From the NCBI GenBank assembly GCA_039803925.1, contig JBDRZL010000006.1:1-64000 (forward strand): DNA of 64,000 nucleotides. The letters are read 5' to 3'. The stretch comes from a candidate division WOR-3 bacterium (GTDB lineage Bacteria > Hydrothermota > Hydrothermia > Hydrothermales > JAJRUZ01). Both the position numbers and the translations under genes were made by a program. The notes beneath the pieces were generated by a model that had not been told where the DNA came from, made no database searches, and saw nothing but the letters and a program-made list of their open reading frames with translations. Below, piece by piece: positions 40,362 to 49,411 of this stretch; position 1 is the first letter of the stretch, and each line of letters opens with the position of its first letter.

Positions 40362-41593
40362 ATTTCGACTTTTTCCTTTTTAAATTTTTCCTTAAGTTCT
40401 TTCATTGTTCTTTCTTTTATCTGTCTCACCCTTTCTCTTGAGATGTTTAATAAGTCTCCTATAAATTCAAGTATCTGTGGATAACCTGAATCAAGAGCAA
40501 AGTAAAGTAAAAATACGTTTCTTTTATCTTTTTCTGGTAAAACCTCTTTTGTCCATTTTAGGAAGATCTTTTTTCTTTCTATATCATCCTCTATATATTT
40601 CCAGAACCTGTGAATAAGAACAGCTTCTTTTATATCAATTTTATCTGATTGAAATATTTTTTCAATAAGAGATTTATTTTTAGCAATTTTTTTCCATAAT
40701 TCAAGATCACCTGTTTTTTTAAGGTTATTAAGGAAATCATAACATCTCTCACCTAATTTATTAAGCTCATTTAGAGAATCATTTATAACTTTGTGGACTG
40801 TATCAATTATTAATTCTTTTGGATTAAAGTCATAACCCATCATTTTCATATATTCCTTAACTATTTTCAGTATCTCGTAGCAGGAAAATTCAGTGCCTGT
40901 ATAAAGATAAATTATAAGTCTTTCTCTTAAAGGTAAATTATTTAATATTCTTCTTATTTTCAATTTTCTCTTTTCTTCAGCAAATTCCACTTCAGGTGAT
41001 GGAAGGGATTTTTGCTCTACTATCTCTTCCCATGAAGATTTTTCTTCACCTTCAATTGTCAGTTGGTCAAGGGAAAATTCCTGACTGATTATAGATTTTG
41101 CAAATTTTATTTCCTCCAGAGGTAAACCTGTTAGTTTCGCTATTTCCTCATCTGTTATTTCCCCTCTTTTAAAACCCAGTTCCTCTTCGGCTCTTTTTAT
41201 TTTTCTTATTGCTGTCCTATGTTCTGAGGGAATTCTAACAGTTGTGGATTGTTCATCAAGAGCCCTTGTTATTGCTTGTTTTATCCAGTAAGGAGCATAA
41301 CCTATAAAGTGAACTTTTTTAGTTGGGTCAAATTTCTCAATTGCTCTTAAAAGACCAAGGTTACCTTCATTTATTAAGTCCTGAACAGGTACTCCAAAGT
41401 CTCTATACTTCATTGCTATACTGACAACCATTCTCAAAAGAGAATGAACAACTTTTTCTTTTGCAATTTTATCTCCTTTCTGTGCTTTTATCACAAGTTC
41501 ATCTATTTCATCAGGAGGGAGAATCGGATACCTTGATATTTCTTTGAAATATATTTCAAGAACCTTATCTCCGTATGATTTTTTATCTGACAT
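40358..41593 (-). CDS. Sigma-70 family sigma factor with a large insertion before region 4
   Basis: 411 aa. Region 1.2 (about 8-37), region 2 with NEGNLGLLRAIEKFD and the -10-reading helix (YWIKQAITRALDEQSTTVR, ending near 120), region 3 (about 125-200). A helical stretch, RILNNLPLRERLIIYLYTG, then looks like the opening of region 4 but is followed by about 100 residues with no sigma similarity (about 246-350). A complete region 4 follows at about 350-405, with NVFLLYFALDSGYP and ISRERVRQIKERTMKEL. It is the only sigma factor in the window and could be a principal or second housekeeping type. The operon also holds asd and sucC. Confidence 0.85.
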   Translation of the reverse strand: MSDKKSYGDKVLEIYFKEISRYPILPPDEIDELVIKAQKGDKIAKEKVVHSLLRMVVSIAMKYRDFGVPVQDLINEGNLGLLRAIEKFDPTKKVHFIGYAPYWIKQAITRALDEQSTTVRIPSEHRTAIRKIKRAEEELGFKRGEITDEEIAKLTGLPLEEIKFAKSIISQEFSLDQLTIEGEEKSSWEEIVEQKSLPSPEVEFAEEKRKLKIRRILNNLPLRERLIIYLYTGTEFSCYEILKIVKEYMKMMGYDFNPKELIIDTVHKVINDSLNELNKLGERCYDFLNNLKKTGDLELWKKIAKNKSLIEKIFQSDKIDIKEAVLIHRFWKYIEDDIERKKIFLKWTKEVLPEKDKRNVFLLYFALDSGYPQILEFIGDLLNISRERVRQIKERTMKELKEKFKKEKVEI

Positions 41594-42518
41594 AATACTC
41601 TCCTATTTGTATTGCGTTGGTTGCAGCCCCTTTTCTTAAATTATCCATACAGGAGAAAAATTTAACAATTTTACCATTTACTTTTATCCTTCCTATTCCA
41701 ACAATATCTTTATCTATATAATTAATTGGGGAGGGAATTTCCTCATATTTTAAATAACTTTTACTATTAATTTCATCTATTATTTCCTCTTCTTTTAAAC
41801 TTTTTGAAATTTCAAGGAAAACAGACTGGGAATGAACATAGGGAACAGGAACTCTTACACATAAGGGGTAAATTTCTATATCCCTTCTGTTTAAAATTTT
41901 TTTACTTTCTTCTTTTATTTTTCTTTCTTCAACAGTTTCACCTTCTTTTATTTCTCCTATGTAAGGAAATAGGTTTTCAAAAATCCTATAAGGGAAAGGG
42001 CTTTCCTTATATATTTCACCTTTTTTTTCATAATTATAAGATAAAAGCCCCTTTTTACCTGCCCCTGACACCGATTGATATGTTGATACAAAAATTTTTT
42101 TAATTCCGAATTTAAAAAATGGGGAAATTGAAAGTAAAAGTTGAATTGTGGAGCAATTGGGATTTGCAATTAGAAGGTCTTCCTTTTTCAGCACATTTAT
42201 ATTTATTTCAGGTATCACAAGGGGGACATTCTCTTTTAGTCTGAAGGCTGAAGAATTATCAATAACTCTTTTTCTCATTTTTACTATTTGGGGAACAATT
42301 TGAGTTGCTTCATCTGTATCAAGACAGGAGAAAAAAAGTTCACATTCAGGTAATTTTCCTTCAAATTTTTCTATTTTAAATTCTTTTCCATTTATTTTTA
42401 TTTCTTTTTCTTCTCCTCCAAAAAGAATGATTTCTTTAAAGGGGAATTTTCTCTCGTCTAAAACTTTTAAAAGAGTTTTTCCAACAAGTCCACTTGCACC
42501 AAGGACACAGATTTTCAT
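41583..42518 (-). CDS. asd: Aspartate-semialdehyde dehydrogenase
   Basis: It makes aspartate semialdehyde for lysine, threonine, methionine and diaminopimelate. 311 aa, with an NADP-binding GASGLVGKTLLKVL start, catalytic C122 in NPNCSTIQ and the active-site histidine segment VRVPVPYVHSQSV. Shorter than the 330-370 aa norm but complete in its motifs. It overlaps the sigma factor gene by 11 nt and follows sucC by 9 nt. Confidence 0.95.
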   Translation of the reverse strand: MKICVLGASGLVGKTLLKVLDERKFPFKEIILFGGEEKEIKINGKEFKIEKFEGKLPECELFFSCLDTDEATQIVPQIVKMRKRVIDNSSAFRLKENVPLVIPEININVLKKEDLLIANPNCSTIQLLLSISPFFKFGIKKIFVSTYQSVSGAGKKGLLSYNYEKKGEIYKESPFPYRIFENLFPYIGEIKEGETVEERKIKEESKKILNRRDIEIYPLCVRVPVPYVHSQSVFLEISKSLKEEEIIDEINSKSYLKYEEIPSPINYIDKDIVGIGRIKVNGKIVKFFSCMDNLRKGAATNAIQIGEYYVR

Positions 42519-42527
42519 AAATAAGTT

Positions 42528-43673
42528 TTACATCTTCTCAGCCATTTCAACTGCTAATTTTGCTCCTTCATCCATGCTTTTTGCAGTAAAAAGTTTAAGT
42601 CCTGAATTTTCAATTATTTTTCTTCCTTCCTCTTCATTTGTTCCTGTAAGTCTTATTACAATGGGTACATTGGGTTTTAACTCTTTAAAAGCACTAACAA
42701 GACCATTTGCTACATCATCACATCTTGTTATACCTCCAAATATATTTAAAAATACAGATTTTACATTTGTGTCAGAAAGAAGAATTCTCATAGCAGCCTT
42801 TACTTTTTCAGGGGATGATGAACCGCCTATATCAAGGAAATTAGCGGGTTCACCCCCAAATTTTTTAAGGGTATCCATGGTTGCCATTGCAAGACCAGCA
42901 CCATTTACAACACAACCAACTTTCCCGTTAAGTTTAACATAGGATAATCCGTATTCCTTTGCCTCAAATTCTTTCAAGTTTTCGTAATCCATGTCCCTTT
43001 CTGGAACAAAATCAGGATATTTATAATAAGCATTATCATCTAAGATTATTTTTGAATCAATAGCCCACAGTTTCCCATCATCACAGAGAGCAAGAGGATT
43101 GATTTCCACAAGGTTTACATTACATTCTCTAAATAATTTATACATTTTTAAAAGTATTGATTCAGCCTCTTTCCTTAAATTACTGTTATCAGGAAAAAGA
43201 AAACTTGAAAACTTTCTTAATTGATATGGTGATATCCCTCTTAATACTGGTATAAAATCTGTGTAAATACTTTCGGGTCTTTCTCTTGCAATTTCTTCAA
43301 CTTCAATTCCACCTTCCCTAATTGCCATTAAAAGAATTTTAGAACTTTTTCTGTCAAGTGTAAGAGATAAGTACATTTCCTTTTTAATTTTTGCACTTTC
43401 AGCCACAAGAACCTTTTTTACTGGATATGATTTTATAGTTAAGGAAAGTATTTTTTCTGTAAGTTCCTTGGTCTTTTCGGGTGAATCGGAAATTTTTATT
43501 CCACCCGCTTTTCCTCTTCCACCAACCGGAACCTGGGCTTTTATAACCACTTCCCCTCCTATTTTTTTGTGAATTTCGTATGCCTCTTCAGGTGTTTTTG
43601 CCACATCTCCCTTTTTAACAGGGATTCCATACTTTTCAAATAAAATCCTTCCTTGATATTCAAGTAGTTTCAT
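42528..43673 (-). CDS. sucC: Succinate--CoA ligase (ADP/GDP-forming) beta subunit
   Basis: 381 aa: an ATP-grasp domain with VPVGGRGKAGGIKIS and NLVEINPLALCDDGKLWAID, then a CoA-ligase-like C-terminal domain with LDIGGSSSPEKV and FGGITRCDDVANG. The alpha subunit sucD is not adjacent, which is unusual. A GGTTCAAATCC element lies 19 nt upstream of the ATG, inside the end of the preceding gene. Confidence 0.95.
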   Translation of the reverse strand: MKLLEYQGRILFEKYGIPVKKGDVAKTPEEAYEIHKKIGGEVVIKAQVPVGGRGKAGGIKISDSPEKTKELTEKILSLTIKSYPVKKVLVAESAKIKKEMYLSLTLDRKSSKILLMAIREGGIEVEEIARERPESIYTDFIPVLRGISPYQLRKFSSFLFPDNSNLRKEAESILLKMYKLFRECNVNLVEINPLALCDDGKLWAIDSKIILDDNAYYKYPDFVPERDMDYENLKEFEAKEYGLSYVKLNGKVGCVVNGAGLAMATMDTLKKFGGEPANFLDIGGSSSPEKVKAAMRILLSDTNVKSVFLNIFGGITRCDDVANGLVSAFKELKPNVPIVIRLTGTNEEEGRKIIENSGLKLFTAKSMDEGAKLAVEMAEKM

Positions 43674-43678
43674 TTCTT

Positions 43679-45379
43679 TTACACTTTTTCAGGGATTTGA
43701 ACCTTTATTAAAAGATTTTCGCAGATTTTTTTCAGTTTTTTGTAGATTTCTTCATATTCTAAAGGTTTTTGATTATAAGATAAAAATATTAAATAAGCAA
43801 TAAAACCAAGGTCATCAAATCTCAAAGCAGAAATTTCTTTTCCTCTGAATTCATCAAGAATCTTTTCAAATATCTTTTCTGAATGCTCTCCACAGAAAGT
43901 TATTATTGAGGTTTTTTTTGCATTTTTCAAATTGCATATAAATTCATGTTTACTAATATATTTATTAATATTGTCCCAGAATATTTTAAAACCTACGAAA
44001 AGATCATCTATTTCCGCTTGAACTCTGAAAAATTCATCTAAGGAATAAAAGAGTCTCCTTAAAAGATGGGATTCAATACCAGAACCTGCCATTTTTTCTT
44101 CAAGTTGATTAAATTTTGTCTGTTCTATATTTCTTAATCCTTGATCAAAATCCCTGAAAGATCCTATTAATTCCCTTAAAATTTCATTTAACCTCTTATA
44201 AACATCCTCCGGTGTATCATATATAATTGTTTCAGAACATATATTAATAATTATTATTTCGAATTCATGGGAAAAGGTCGGGGCTTTTGAAGATAAAACC
44301 CTTATGCCTTCTTCTTTATCAAGGAACTTTATAATATCATCGGTGTATGAACCTTCCTCTTTTCTTGGCACAACTCCCATTATTTTAAAGTAGTAGTTTT
44401 CTTCAGTTATACCCGTTAAAGAAATATAAATCTGTGGTATTTTTGTATTTCTTGCTTCTTGAATAAGAGATGGAATTATTATTCTTCCGATAATTTCAGG
44501 ACTTATTCTCATTCTTTCACTCAATATTTTTCTTCTTCTTAATTTAAGATGTTCAATTAAGTAGTTTTCAATTAAAAGATGTTTTTCTTCAGGATACCAT
44601 GTTTCCTCTGGTGTTTGAATTTCAAGTCTTATAACAGTAACTCCCTCTTCTGTGAAGACTTTTTCAAACTTCCTTCTAAAATCAGGTATTATATCCCTTA
44701 AAACATCCAAAACCTGATCTAAAAAAAGTTCTCTTGCTGGACCTGCTATGAAAATACCAGTTAACTCCTCTGAAACTGTTCTGAAATTTTTAATATGAAC
44801 ATGAATACCCCCTTTTTCCTTGACTAAGTTTCTAAGTTCAATCTGCATTAAAATCTGTTGAGCTAAATCCTGAGGTTTTCTGTCTCCTATATAAGCCCAG
44901 GATCTTGAAGAAAAGAATTTTTCAGTTTCAAGGACCATTTCCTTTATCAATTTTTTCTTTTTAACCTCTTTTCTTAATATTCTTAAAACCTCTCTGAAAA
45001 TTCTCAATTTTGAAGCTGTTGAATCAATTAAACTTTTCATCCATGGGTCAAATTTAGCAATATCAGGTAAGTAATGCTTTAAAAATTCCTTTTCTTTGTT
45101 AAACTTTTCTCTTATTTTTTTATCTCTTATATCTACCTCTGCAATTATACCGGCTAAATCCTTCTCAAGAACAAATCCCATAAAGAACTTAAGATTAAAC
45201 CCCCTTTCATGTATTGCTGTTGAAATTGCATCCTGAAGACCAGGCCAATCTTTTGCAACTATAAATATTCTACCTCTTTCATCATCTTCTATAATTTTTA
45301 AACAAACCCCCTTTTTATTAGCAATTCTAATCATCTTATTCAAATATTCTTTTTCATCTTGTAAAAGTCTTTTTTCCAT
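43679..45379 (-). CDS. Large unknown protein with an ACT-like N-terminal domain
   Basis: 566 aa, cytosolic, no membrane segment. Residues about 20-95 read like an ACT fold (RIFIVAKDWPGLQDAISTAI, then GFNLKFFMGFVLE), the small-molecule sensor domain of GlnD and large glutamate dehydrogenases. The remainder is mostly alpha/beta with helical C-terminal parts and matches nothing I recognise. It leads the sucC-asd-sigma-nitrilase operon, so a regulatory or metabolic role is possible. A -10 box lies 7 nt before the ATG. Confidence 0.7.
   Translation of the reverse strand: MEKRLLQDEKEYLNKMIRIANKKGVCLKIIEDDERGRIFIVAKDWPGLQDAISTAIHERGFNLKFFMGFVLEKDLAGIIAEVDIRDKKIREKFNKEKEFLKHYLPDIAKFDPWMKSLIDSTASKLRIFREVLRILRKEVKKKKLIKEMVLETEKFFSSRSWAYIGDRKPQDLAQQILMQIELRNLVKEKGGIHVHIKNFRTVSEELTGIFIAGPARELFLDQVLDVLRDIIPDFRRKFEKVFTEEGVTVIRLEIQTPEETWYPEEKHLLIENYLIEHLKLRRRKILSERMRISPEIIGRIIIPSLIQEARNTKIPQIYISLTGITEENYYFKIMGVVPRKEEGSYTDDIIKFLDKEEGIRVLSSKAPTFSHEFEIIIINICSETIIYDTPEDVYKRLNEILRELIGSFRDFDQGLRNIEQTKFNQLEEKMAGSGIESHLLRRLFYSLDEFFRVQAEIDDLFVGFKIFWDNINKYISKHEFICNLKNAKKTSIITFCGEHSEKIFEKILDEFRGKEISALRFDDLGFIAYLIFLSYNQKPLEYEEIYKKLKKICENLLIKVQIPEKV
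43693..43703 (-). promoter_or_regulatory. GGTTCAAATCC element before sucC
   Basis: It lies in the last codons of the upstream gene, 19 nt before the sucC ATG, exactly the spacing seen at htrA. Because it is coding (KVQIP) it may be chance. Confidence 0.25.
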
Positions 45380-45386
45380 ATTTTTA

Positions 45387-45392
45387 ATTTTA
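45387..45392 (-). promoter_or_regulatory. -10 box (TAAAAT) of the 566-aa gene
   Basis: Ends 7 nt before the ATG on the reverse strand, predicting a leaderless mRNA for the sucC-asd operon. Confidence 0.4.
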
Positions 45393-45406
45393 ACTTAAAA
45401 ATGGTA

Positions 45407-45412
45407 TATAAT
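45407..45412 (+). promoter_or_regulatory. -10 box (TATAAT) of the macro-domain gene
   Basis: Perfect TATAAT ending 6 nt before the ATG at 45419. No ribosome-binding site is present between them. Confidence 0.5.
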
Positions 45413-45418
45413 TAAAAA

Positions 45419-45952
45419 ATGACCCCTGAAATTTTAAAGGAGAAAGAAATAAATAAAAGAAAAGTATATGTTTTTCATGGTGATATTACTGAACTTGAAG
45501 TTGATGCAATAGTAAATGCTGCGAATGAGTACTTGAAACATGGGGGAGGACTTGCAGGAGTTATTGTGAAAAAAGGTGGAAAAATTATACAGGAAGAAAG
45601 TAACAAAATTGGATATTGTCCTGTAGGAAGTGCTGTTGTAACAAGTGCAGGAAAACTGAAGGCTAAATATGTAATACATGCCGTTGGTCCAAAGTGGGGT
45701 GAGGGTGATGAGGAAAAAAAGTTAAAAAGTGCTGTTAGAAGCGCATTAAAACTTGGTGAAGATAAAAAAATAAAAAGTATTGCTTTTCCTGCTATTTCAA
45801 CAGGTATTTTCGGTTTTCCAAAAGAAAAGGGAACTAAAATAATAGTTGAGGAAGTTAAGGATTTTCTCATCAGGGATGTAGATTCAATTAAAGAAGTTTA
45901 TCTCTGTGATATAAACTTAGAAACCTGTAAGTATTTTGAAGAGTTTTTATAA
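45419..45952 (+). CDS. Macro-domain ADP-ribose-binding protein
   Basis: 177 aa, a stand-alone macro domain of the kind that removes O-acetyl-ADP-ribose or ADP-ribosyl groups. Motifs: [45 protein letters not shown] and [15 protein letters not shown]. It is first in a two-gene + strand unit with a YbbR gene 3 nt after it. No ADP-ribosyltransferase or toxin partner is adjacent. Confidence 0.93.
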   Translation: MTPEILKEKEINKRKVYVFHGDITELEVDAIVNAANEYLKHGGGLAGVIVKKGGKIIQEESNKIGYCPVGSAVVTSAGKLKAKYVIHAVGPKWGEGDEEKKLKSAVRSALKLGEDKKIKSIAFPAISTGIFGFPKEKGTKIIVEEVKDFLIRDVDSIKEVYLCDINLETCKYFEEFL

Positions 45953-45955
45953 TTA

Positions 45956-46861
45956 ATGAAAAAAAGAGATATATTAGAAATTTTAATTTCTCTTGTTTTT
46001 GGAATTTTTATCTGGTTTTTTTCTGTTACCAGTAAAACTTATAAGGTGGAAAGAGATTTTGAAGTAATTTATGAAGGTATTCCTGATTCTCTTACTTTTC
46101 TTGAACCTCCCCCTAAAAAAATAAAGGTGGAAGTAGTAGCAGATGGTAGGTCTCTTATCTTTACTAATTTTTTCAGACCCAAATTTTTAATTAATCTTGA
46201 GAATCCCAAAAGGGGTAAAAATATCTATAAAACTTCTGATATAAAATTCGTAATACCTCATTTTGTAAAAATAAACGAAATAAAATTCAAACAGGATTTT
46301 TTAAATTTAAGATTTGATAAAAAATCCGAGAAGGAAGTTCCTGTAAGCGCAATGATAACAGGAAATCCAAGATCTGGTTTTACTATTAAGTTAAAAAAAG
46401 CTGAAGGTTATGTAAGAATAACAGGTCCTCTTTCAATTTTAAAAAATATAGATAGTATAAAAACCAATTATGTGTCAGTGGAAAAAAGAGAAAAAAGTTT
46501 TAGAGAAAAGGTTAGTCTTTTAAAACCCTCAGAAGTTATAAATATCTCACCTGATTCAATAGATGTTTATGTAGAAATAGAAAGACTTGAAGAAAGAGAT
46601 TTTACAAATATCCCTTATATAGTTTTAGCTCCAAAAGAGTATATGATTGAAACTGAACCTTCAAAATTGTTTTTAAGATTAAAGGGACCTGAATCTGTTT
46701 TGAGAAATTTAAATAGAGAGGATATTAGTGTAATTGTAAATGCTTTGAATTTTTCAGAAGGTGAATTTTTTCTTAAACCCAAATTGAGGCTTCCAGATAA
46801 TGTGAGTGTAATAAAACTGGAACCAGAAAATGTTAGGGTTAAACTTTTTAAGAAAAAGTAG
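45956..46861 (+). CDS. YbbR-domain protein
   Basis: 301 aa: one N-terminal membrane segment (about 7-25) followed by three extracytoplasmic YbbR repeats of about 80 residues, each with a pattern like VRITGPLSILKNIDSI or LRLKGPESVLRNL. In Firmicutes and relatives such proteins (CdaR) regulate the cyclic-di-AMP synthase CdaA, which is not present here. Its 3' end overlaps the convergent 374-aa gene by 14 nt. Confidence 0.88.
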   Translation: MKKRDILEILISLVFGIFIWFFSVTSKTYKVERDFEVIYEGIPDSLTFLEPPPKKIKVEVVADGRSLIFTNFFRPKFLINLENPKRGKNIYKTSDIKFVIPHFVKINEIKFKQDFLNLRFDKKSEKEVPVSAMITGNPRSGFTIKLKKAEGYVRITGPLSILKNIDSIKTNYVSVEKREKSFREKVSLLKPSEVINISPDSIDVYVEIERLEERDFTNIPYIVLAPKEYMIETEPSKLFLRLKGPESVLRNLNREDISVIVNALNFSEGEFFLKPKLRLPDNVSVIKLEPENVRVKLFKKK

Positions 46862-47972
46862 AGTTTATTAAATCTAATATTTTTTCTTTTTCAAAAAAGA
46901 AAAAAGGGAAATCCCTTCTCTCTATATTTTCTAAGAAAAGGGTTAAGCTTATAACTCCTGTAACAGGTGCGGAAATTCCAAAAAGTTTTTCTATAAAAAT
47001 ATCCGTTGCCCTATCATAATTTTTACCTGAAATGCCATGATAAAAAAGGTCAGATTCAAAGATTTTATAATACATTGATAAAATTAAACTTCTTGGTCTT
47101 ATTGGTAATGTAATTGAGTTAAATAATACATCTTCTTTTTCCCTACCAAGATAAATTTCAAATTTTTCAGTGTATAGATTATCCTTCTTTTTAAAAATTC
47201 TAAATCTTTCTTTTAAATTTAAGAAAAAGGGGAGTTCTATTAAATCATTCTTTTTTTCTAAAAGAAGGGCTGGTTCAGTTTTATTCTTTATATTAAATTT
47301 TTTCCTATACTCAATTATTGCTTCATTATAACATTCATAAACTTTATCGGCGTTAATAAAAAAATAGGAAAAAAGGGAAAAAAATTCTTTTGAATTTAAG
47401 ATATCTGAAAGAAAAAAGTTTTCATATAGTGCTTCTTGTTCAAATTGAATTCTTGAATTTGAAAAGGCTTCTGAAAAAAATTTTTTTGTTTCAAGATTTT
47501 TTAAAAAAATTTGAAAAAATTTTTCAGCTCTTATTTTTAGATTTACAGGGAGTTTCTCAAGAAAATTTTTGATTAGACTTTTATTTTTTTCAATTTCTTT
47601 ACTTTCAATATATTCAAGGGCAATTTTAAAAGGACTGTAAAATAAAAATTCTCTTTTTATATTAAATTCTTTATCAGGATAATAAAAAAAAATTCTATCA
47701 GTCCCGTCTATGTCATTTTCATAAAATCTTGTTTTTATTCCTCTTTTTCTTAATTCAGTCATAAAGAGGGGTTTTATCCATATTCCTGGATGATAAAAAA
47801 CTGTTTGATGGGAGGATGAAACAATAAACTCACCTTTAATTTCAAAATCAAAAAATTTTTTAAATTTCTCTCTTTTTTTTCTATTTTCATCACATAATTT
47901 TAAAATTTTCTCAATATTTAAAGGTTCAATTATAAATTCACCAGATTTTTCAGGTATTTTATATAATTCCAT
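46848..47972 (-). CDS. Conserved unknown protein with a (R)PR(S/A)L...HGI(S/G)G..YD..TD motif
   Basis: 374 aa, cytosolic. An N-terminal SSSHQTVFYHPGIWIKP and a C-terminal PIRPRSLILSMYYKIFESDL followed by YHGISGKNYDRATD are its clearest marks. I recall the same RPRAL...DLFIHGIGGAKYD.VTD pattern in uncharacterised proteins of other phyla, and the HQxxxxHPGxxxK opening is loosely like BshC, the cysteine-adding enzyme of bacillithiol synthesis. It lies 6 nt after a BshB1-like deacetylase gene. Function unproven. Confidence 0.65.
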   Translation of the reverse strand: MELYKIPEKSGEFIIEPLNIEKILKLCDENRKKREKFKKFFDFEIKGEFIVSSSHQTVFYHPGIWIKPLFMTELRKRGIKTRFYENDIDGTDRIFFYYPDKEFNIKREFLFYSPFKIALEYIESKEIEKNKSLIKNFLEKLPVNLKIRAEKFFQIFLKNLETKKFFSEAFSNSRIQFEQEALYENFFLSDILNSKEFFSLFSYFFINADKVYECYNEAIIEYRKKFNIKNKTEPALLLEKKNDLIELPFFLNLKERFRIFKKKDNLYTEKFEIYLGREKEDVLFNSITLPIRPRSLILSMYYKIFESDLFYHGISGKNYDRATDIFIEKLFGISAPVTGVISLTLFLENIERRDFPFFFFEKEKILDLINSTFS

Positions 47973-47978
47973 TTTTTA

Positions 47979-48668
47979 TTACTCAAAGAGAAAATCAAAA
48001 CTCTTAATAGGAAGAGGTTCTTCAATAAAAAGAATTTCACCGTATTTTACACCTATTAGTCTTCCATAAAATCTATTAAATATTTCTATTATGTTTAAAA
48101 ACTCCTTTCTTTTTTCTTCATAAAAACCAAATTGGGATTTATAGGCATCGCATGCTTTCATTTTTATTTCAAAAGTATCTGTTATATCTATAACTAAATG
48201 AGGATGAAAAATTTTTCTTTTATGGGAGGCGTGAAAGAATAGAAGTTTTGGCGGATAAAAGGGCTCTCCCTTCCAGTCCACTTTTGTTAATTTTGAATAA
48301 AATCTTGCAGCCTGAACAATTTTCCTTGTTTCAATATGATCAGGATGCTGATCCTCTCCATGATGAGTTAATATTATTTCAGGTTTAAATTCTCTCATAA
48401 CCTCTGCAACTTTTATTCTTGCTTCCACAGAATCCATCAAGAACCTGTTTGGCAGGTCAAGGGTTATTCTTTCTGCTTCAAGAATTTTTGCTGCTTCCTC
48501 TGATTCTCTTTTTCTTATTTCGGGATTTCCAAAGGGTGTTGGTTCACCATTTGTTAAATCACATATTATAACTTTATACCCTTTTCTTGAAAGTTTTGCA
48601 ATAAAACCACCTATGGAGAGTTCCACATCATCAGGATGGGCACCAAAGGCAATTATAGTTTTTTTCAT
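47979..48668 (-). CDS. BshB1-like LmbE-family zinc deacetylase
   Basis: 229 aa N-acetylglucosaminyl deacetylase fold. Zinc and catalytic motif GAHPDDVELSIGG near the start, LTNGEPTPFGNPEIR, THHGEDQHPDH carrying the other zinc histidine, and a C-terminal RFYGRLIGVKYGE that is typical of BshB1 (bacillithiol biosynthesis deacetylase). Sugar-amide deacetylation in cell-surface or thiol synthesis is the likely reaction. Neighbours are a glycosyltransferase and the HGIxG unknown. Confidence 0.85.
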   Translation of the reverse strand: MKKTIIAFGAHPDDVELSIGGFIAKLSRKGYKVIICDLTNGEPTPFGNPEIRKRESEEAAKILEAERITLDLPNRFLMDSVEARIKVAEVMREFKPEIILTHHGEDQHPDHIETRKIVQAARFYSKLTKVDWKGEPFYPPKLLFFHASHKRKIFHPHLVIDITDTFEIKMKACDAYKSQFGFYEEKRKEFLNIIEIFNRFYGRLIGVKYGEILFIEEPLPIKSFDFLFE

Positions 48669-49411
48669 ACTTTTTCTTTTAAATATTTTTTAAAAAGCTC
48701 AATTCCCTTTTTAATAATTTTTTTGTTAAATTTTTTTTCTATTATTTTTAAGTAGTATTTTAATCTAACTTCAGAGTCTTTTATTTCATTTGGAAAATCC
48801 CTTTTGACAGGATAATAAAGTTCAACTGGAATTTCATCATATTTAAATTTGTGTTTGTAAATGTGATACCATAATTCAAGTGGAAATCCGTAACCTTTAT
48901 CCTCAGGGTAAAATCCTTCAAATATAAAACTTCTATAACACCTGTAACCACAGAAGGAATCAGTGATTCTGTAACCTGTTAATTCATTTAAAATTTCTGT
49001 TATTATTTTATTTATTATTTTCCTTTCAAATGGAGGTTCTGATAATTTAAGGGAAAGGGGATGATATCTTGTTCCTGAGACAATATCATTTTTTTCAATT
49101 TTTTTCAAAAATTCAGGTATTCTTTTTGGAAAGTGCTGTCCGTCTGAATCTATTGTTAGAATTATTTCAGCCCCCTCTGAGATTGAAAAATTTATGCCAT
49201 TTATTAAAGTATAGCCATAACCTTTATTTTCATCATGCCTTATAAGAATCAATTTAGGGTTTTTTATAAGTCTTACGGGTGGATCTGATCCATCGTCAAC
49301 TATAACTATATTTGCTTCAGGTAGAATGTCCTTTGTTTCTGCGATAATTCTATAAAGAGTTTCACCTTCATTGAAAACAGGTATTACCACAAAAATTTTT
49401 TTATCTTTCAT
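48665..49411 (-). CDS. Family 2 glycosyltransferase (polyprenyl-phosphate mannose synthase-like)
   Basis: 248 aa with a GT-A fold: FVVIPVFNEGETLYRII, NIVIVDDGSD and ILTIDSDGQHFPKRI as the metal/nucleotide-sugar aspartates. No C-terminal membrane segments, so it resembles soluble DPM1-like enzymes. The acceptor is unknown. Overlaps the deacetylase by 4 nt and ttuA by 11 nt. Confidence 0.88.
   Translation of the reverse strand: MKDKKIFVVIPVFNEGETLYRIIAETKDILPEANIVIVDDGSDPPVRLIKNPKLILIRHDENKGYGYTLINGINFSISEGAEIILTIDSDGQHFPKRIPEFLKKIEKNDIVSGTRYHPLSLKLSEPPFERKIINKIITEILNELTGYRITDSFCGYRCYRSFIFEGFYPEDKGYGFPLELWYHIYKHKFKYDEIPVELYYPVKRDFPNEIKDSEVRLKYYLKIIEKKFNKKIIKKGIELFKKYLKEKV

Noticed and set aside
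45419-45952. Macro-domain gene as part of a DarTG-type or ADP-ribosylation toxin system
   Set aside because: No ADP-ribosyltransferase gene is adjacent; the partner is a YbbR protein.
48665-49411. Glycosyltransferase as BshA to complete a bacillithiol cluster
   Set aside because: BshA is a GT4 enzyme of about 380 aa; this is a 248-aa GT2 enzyme.
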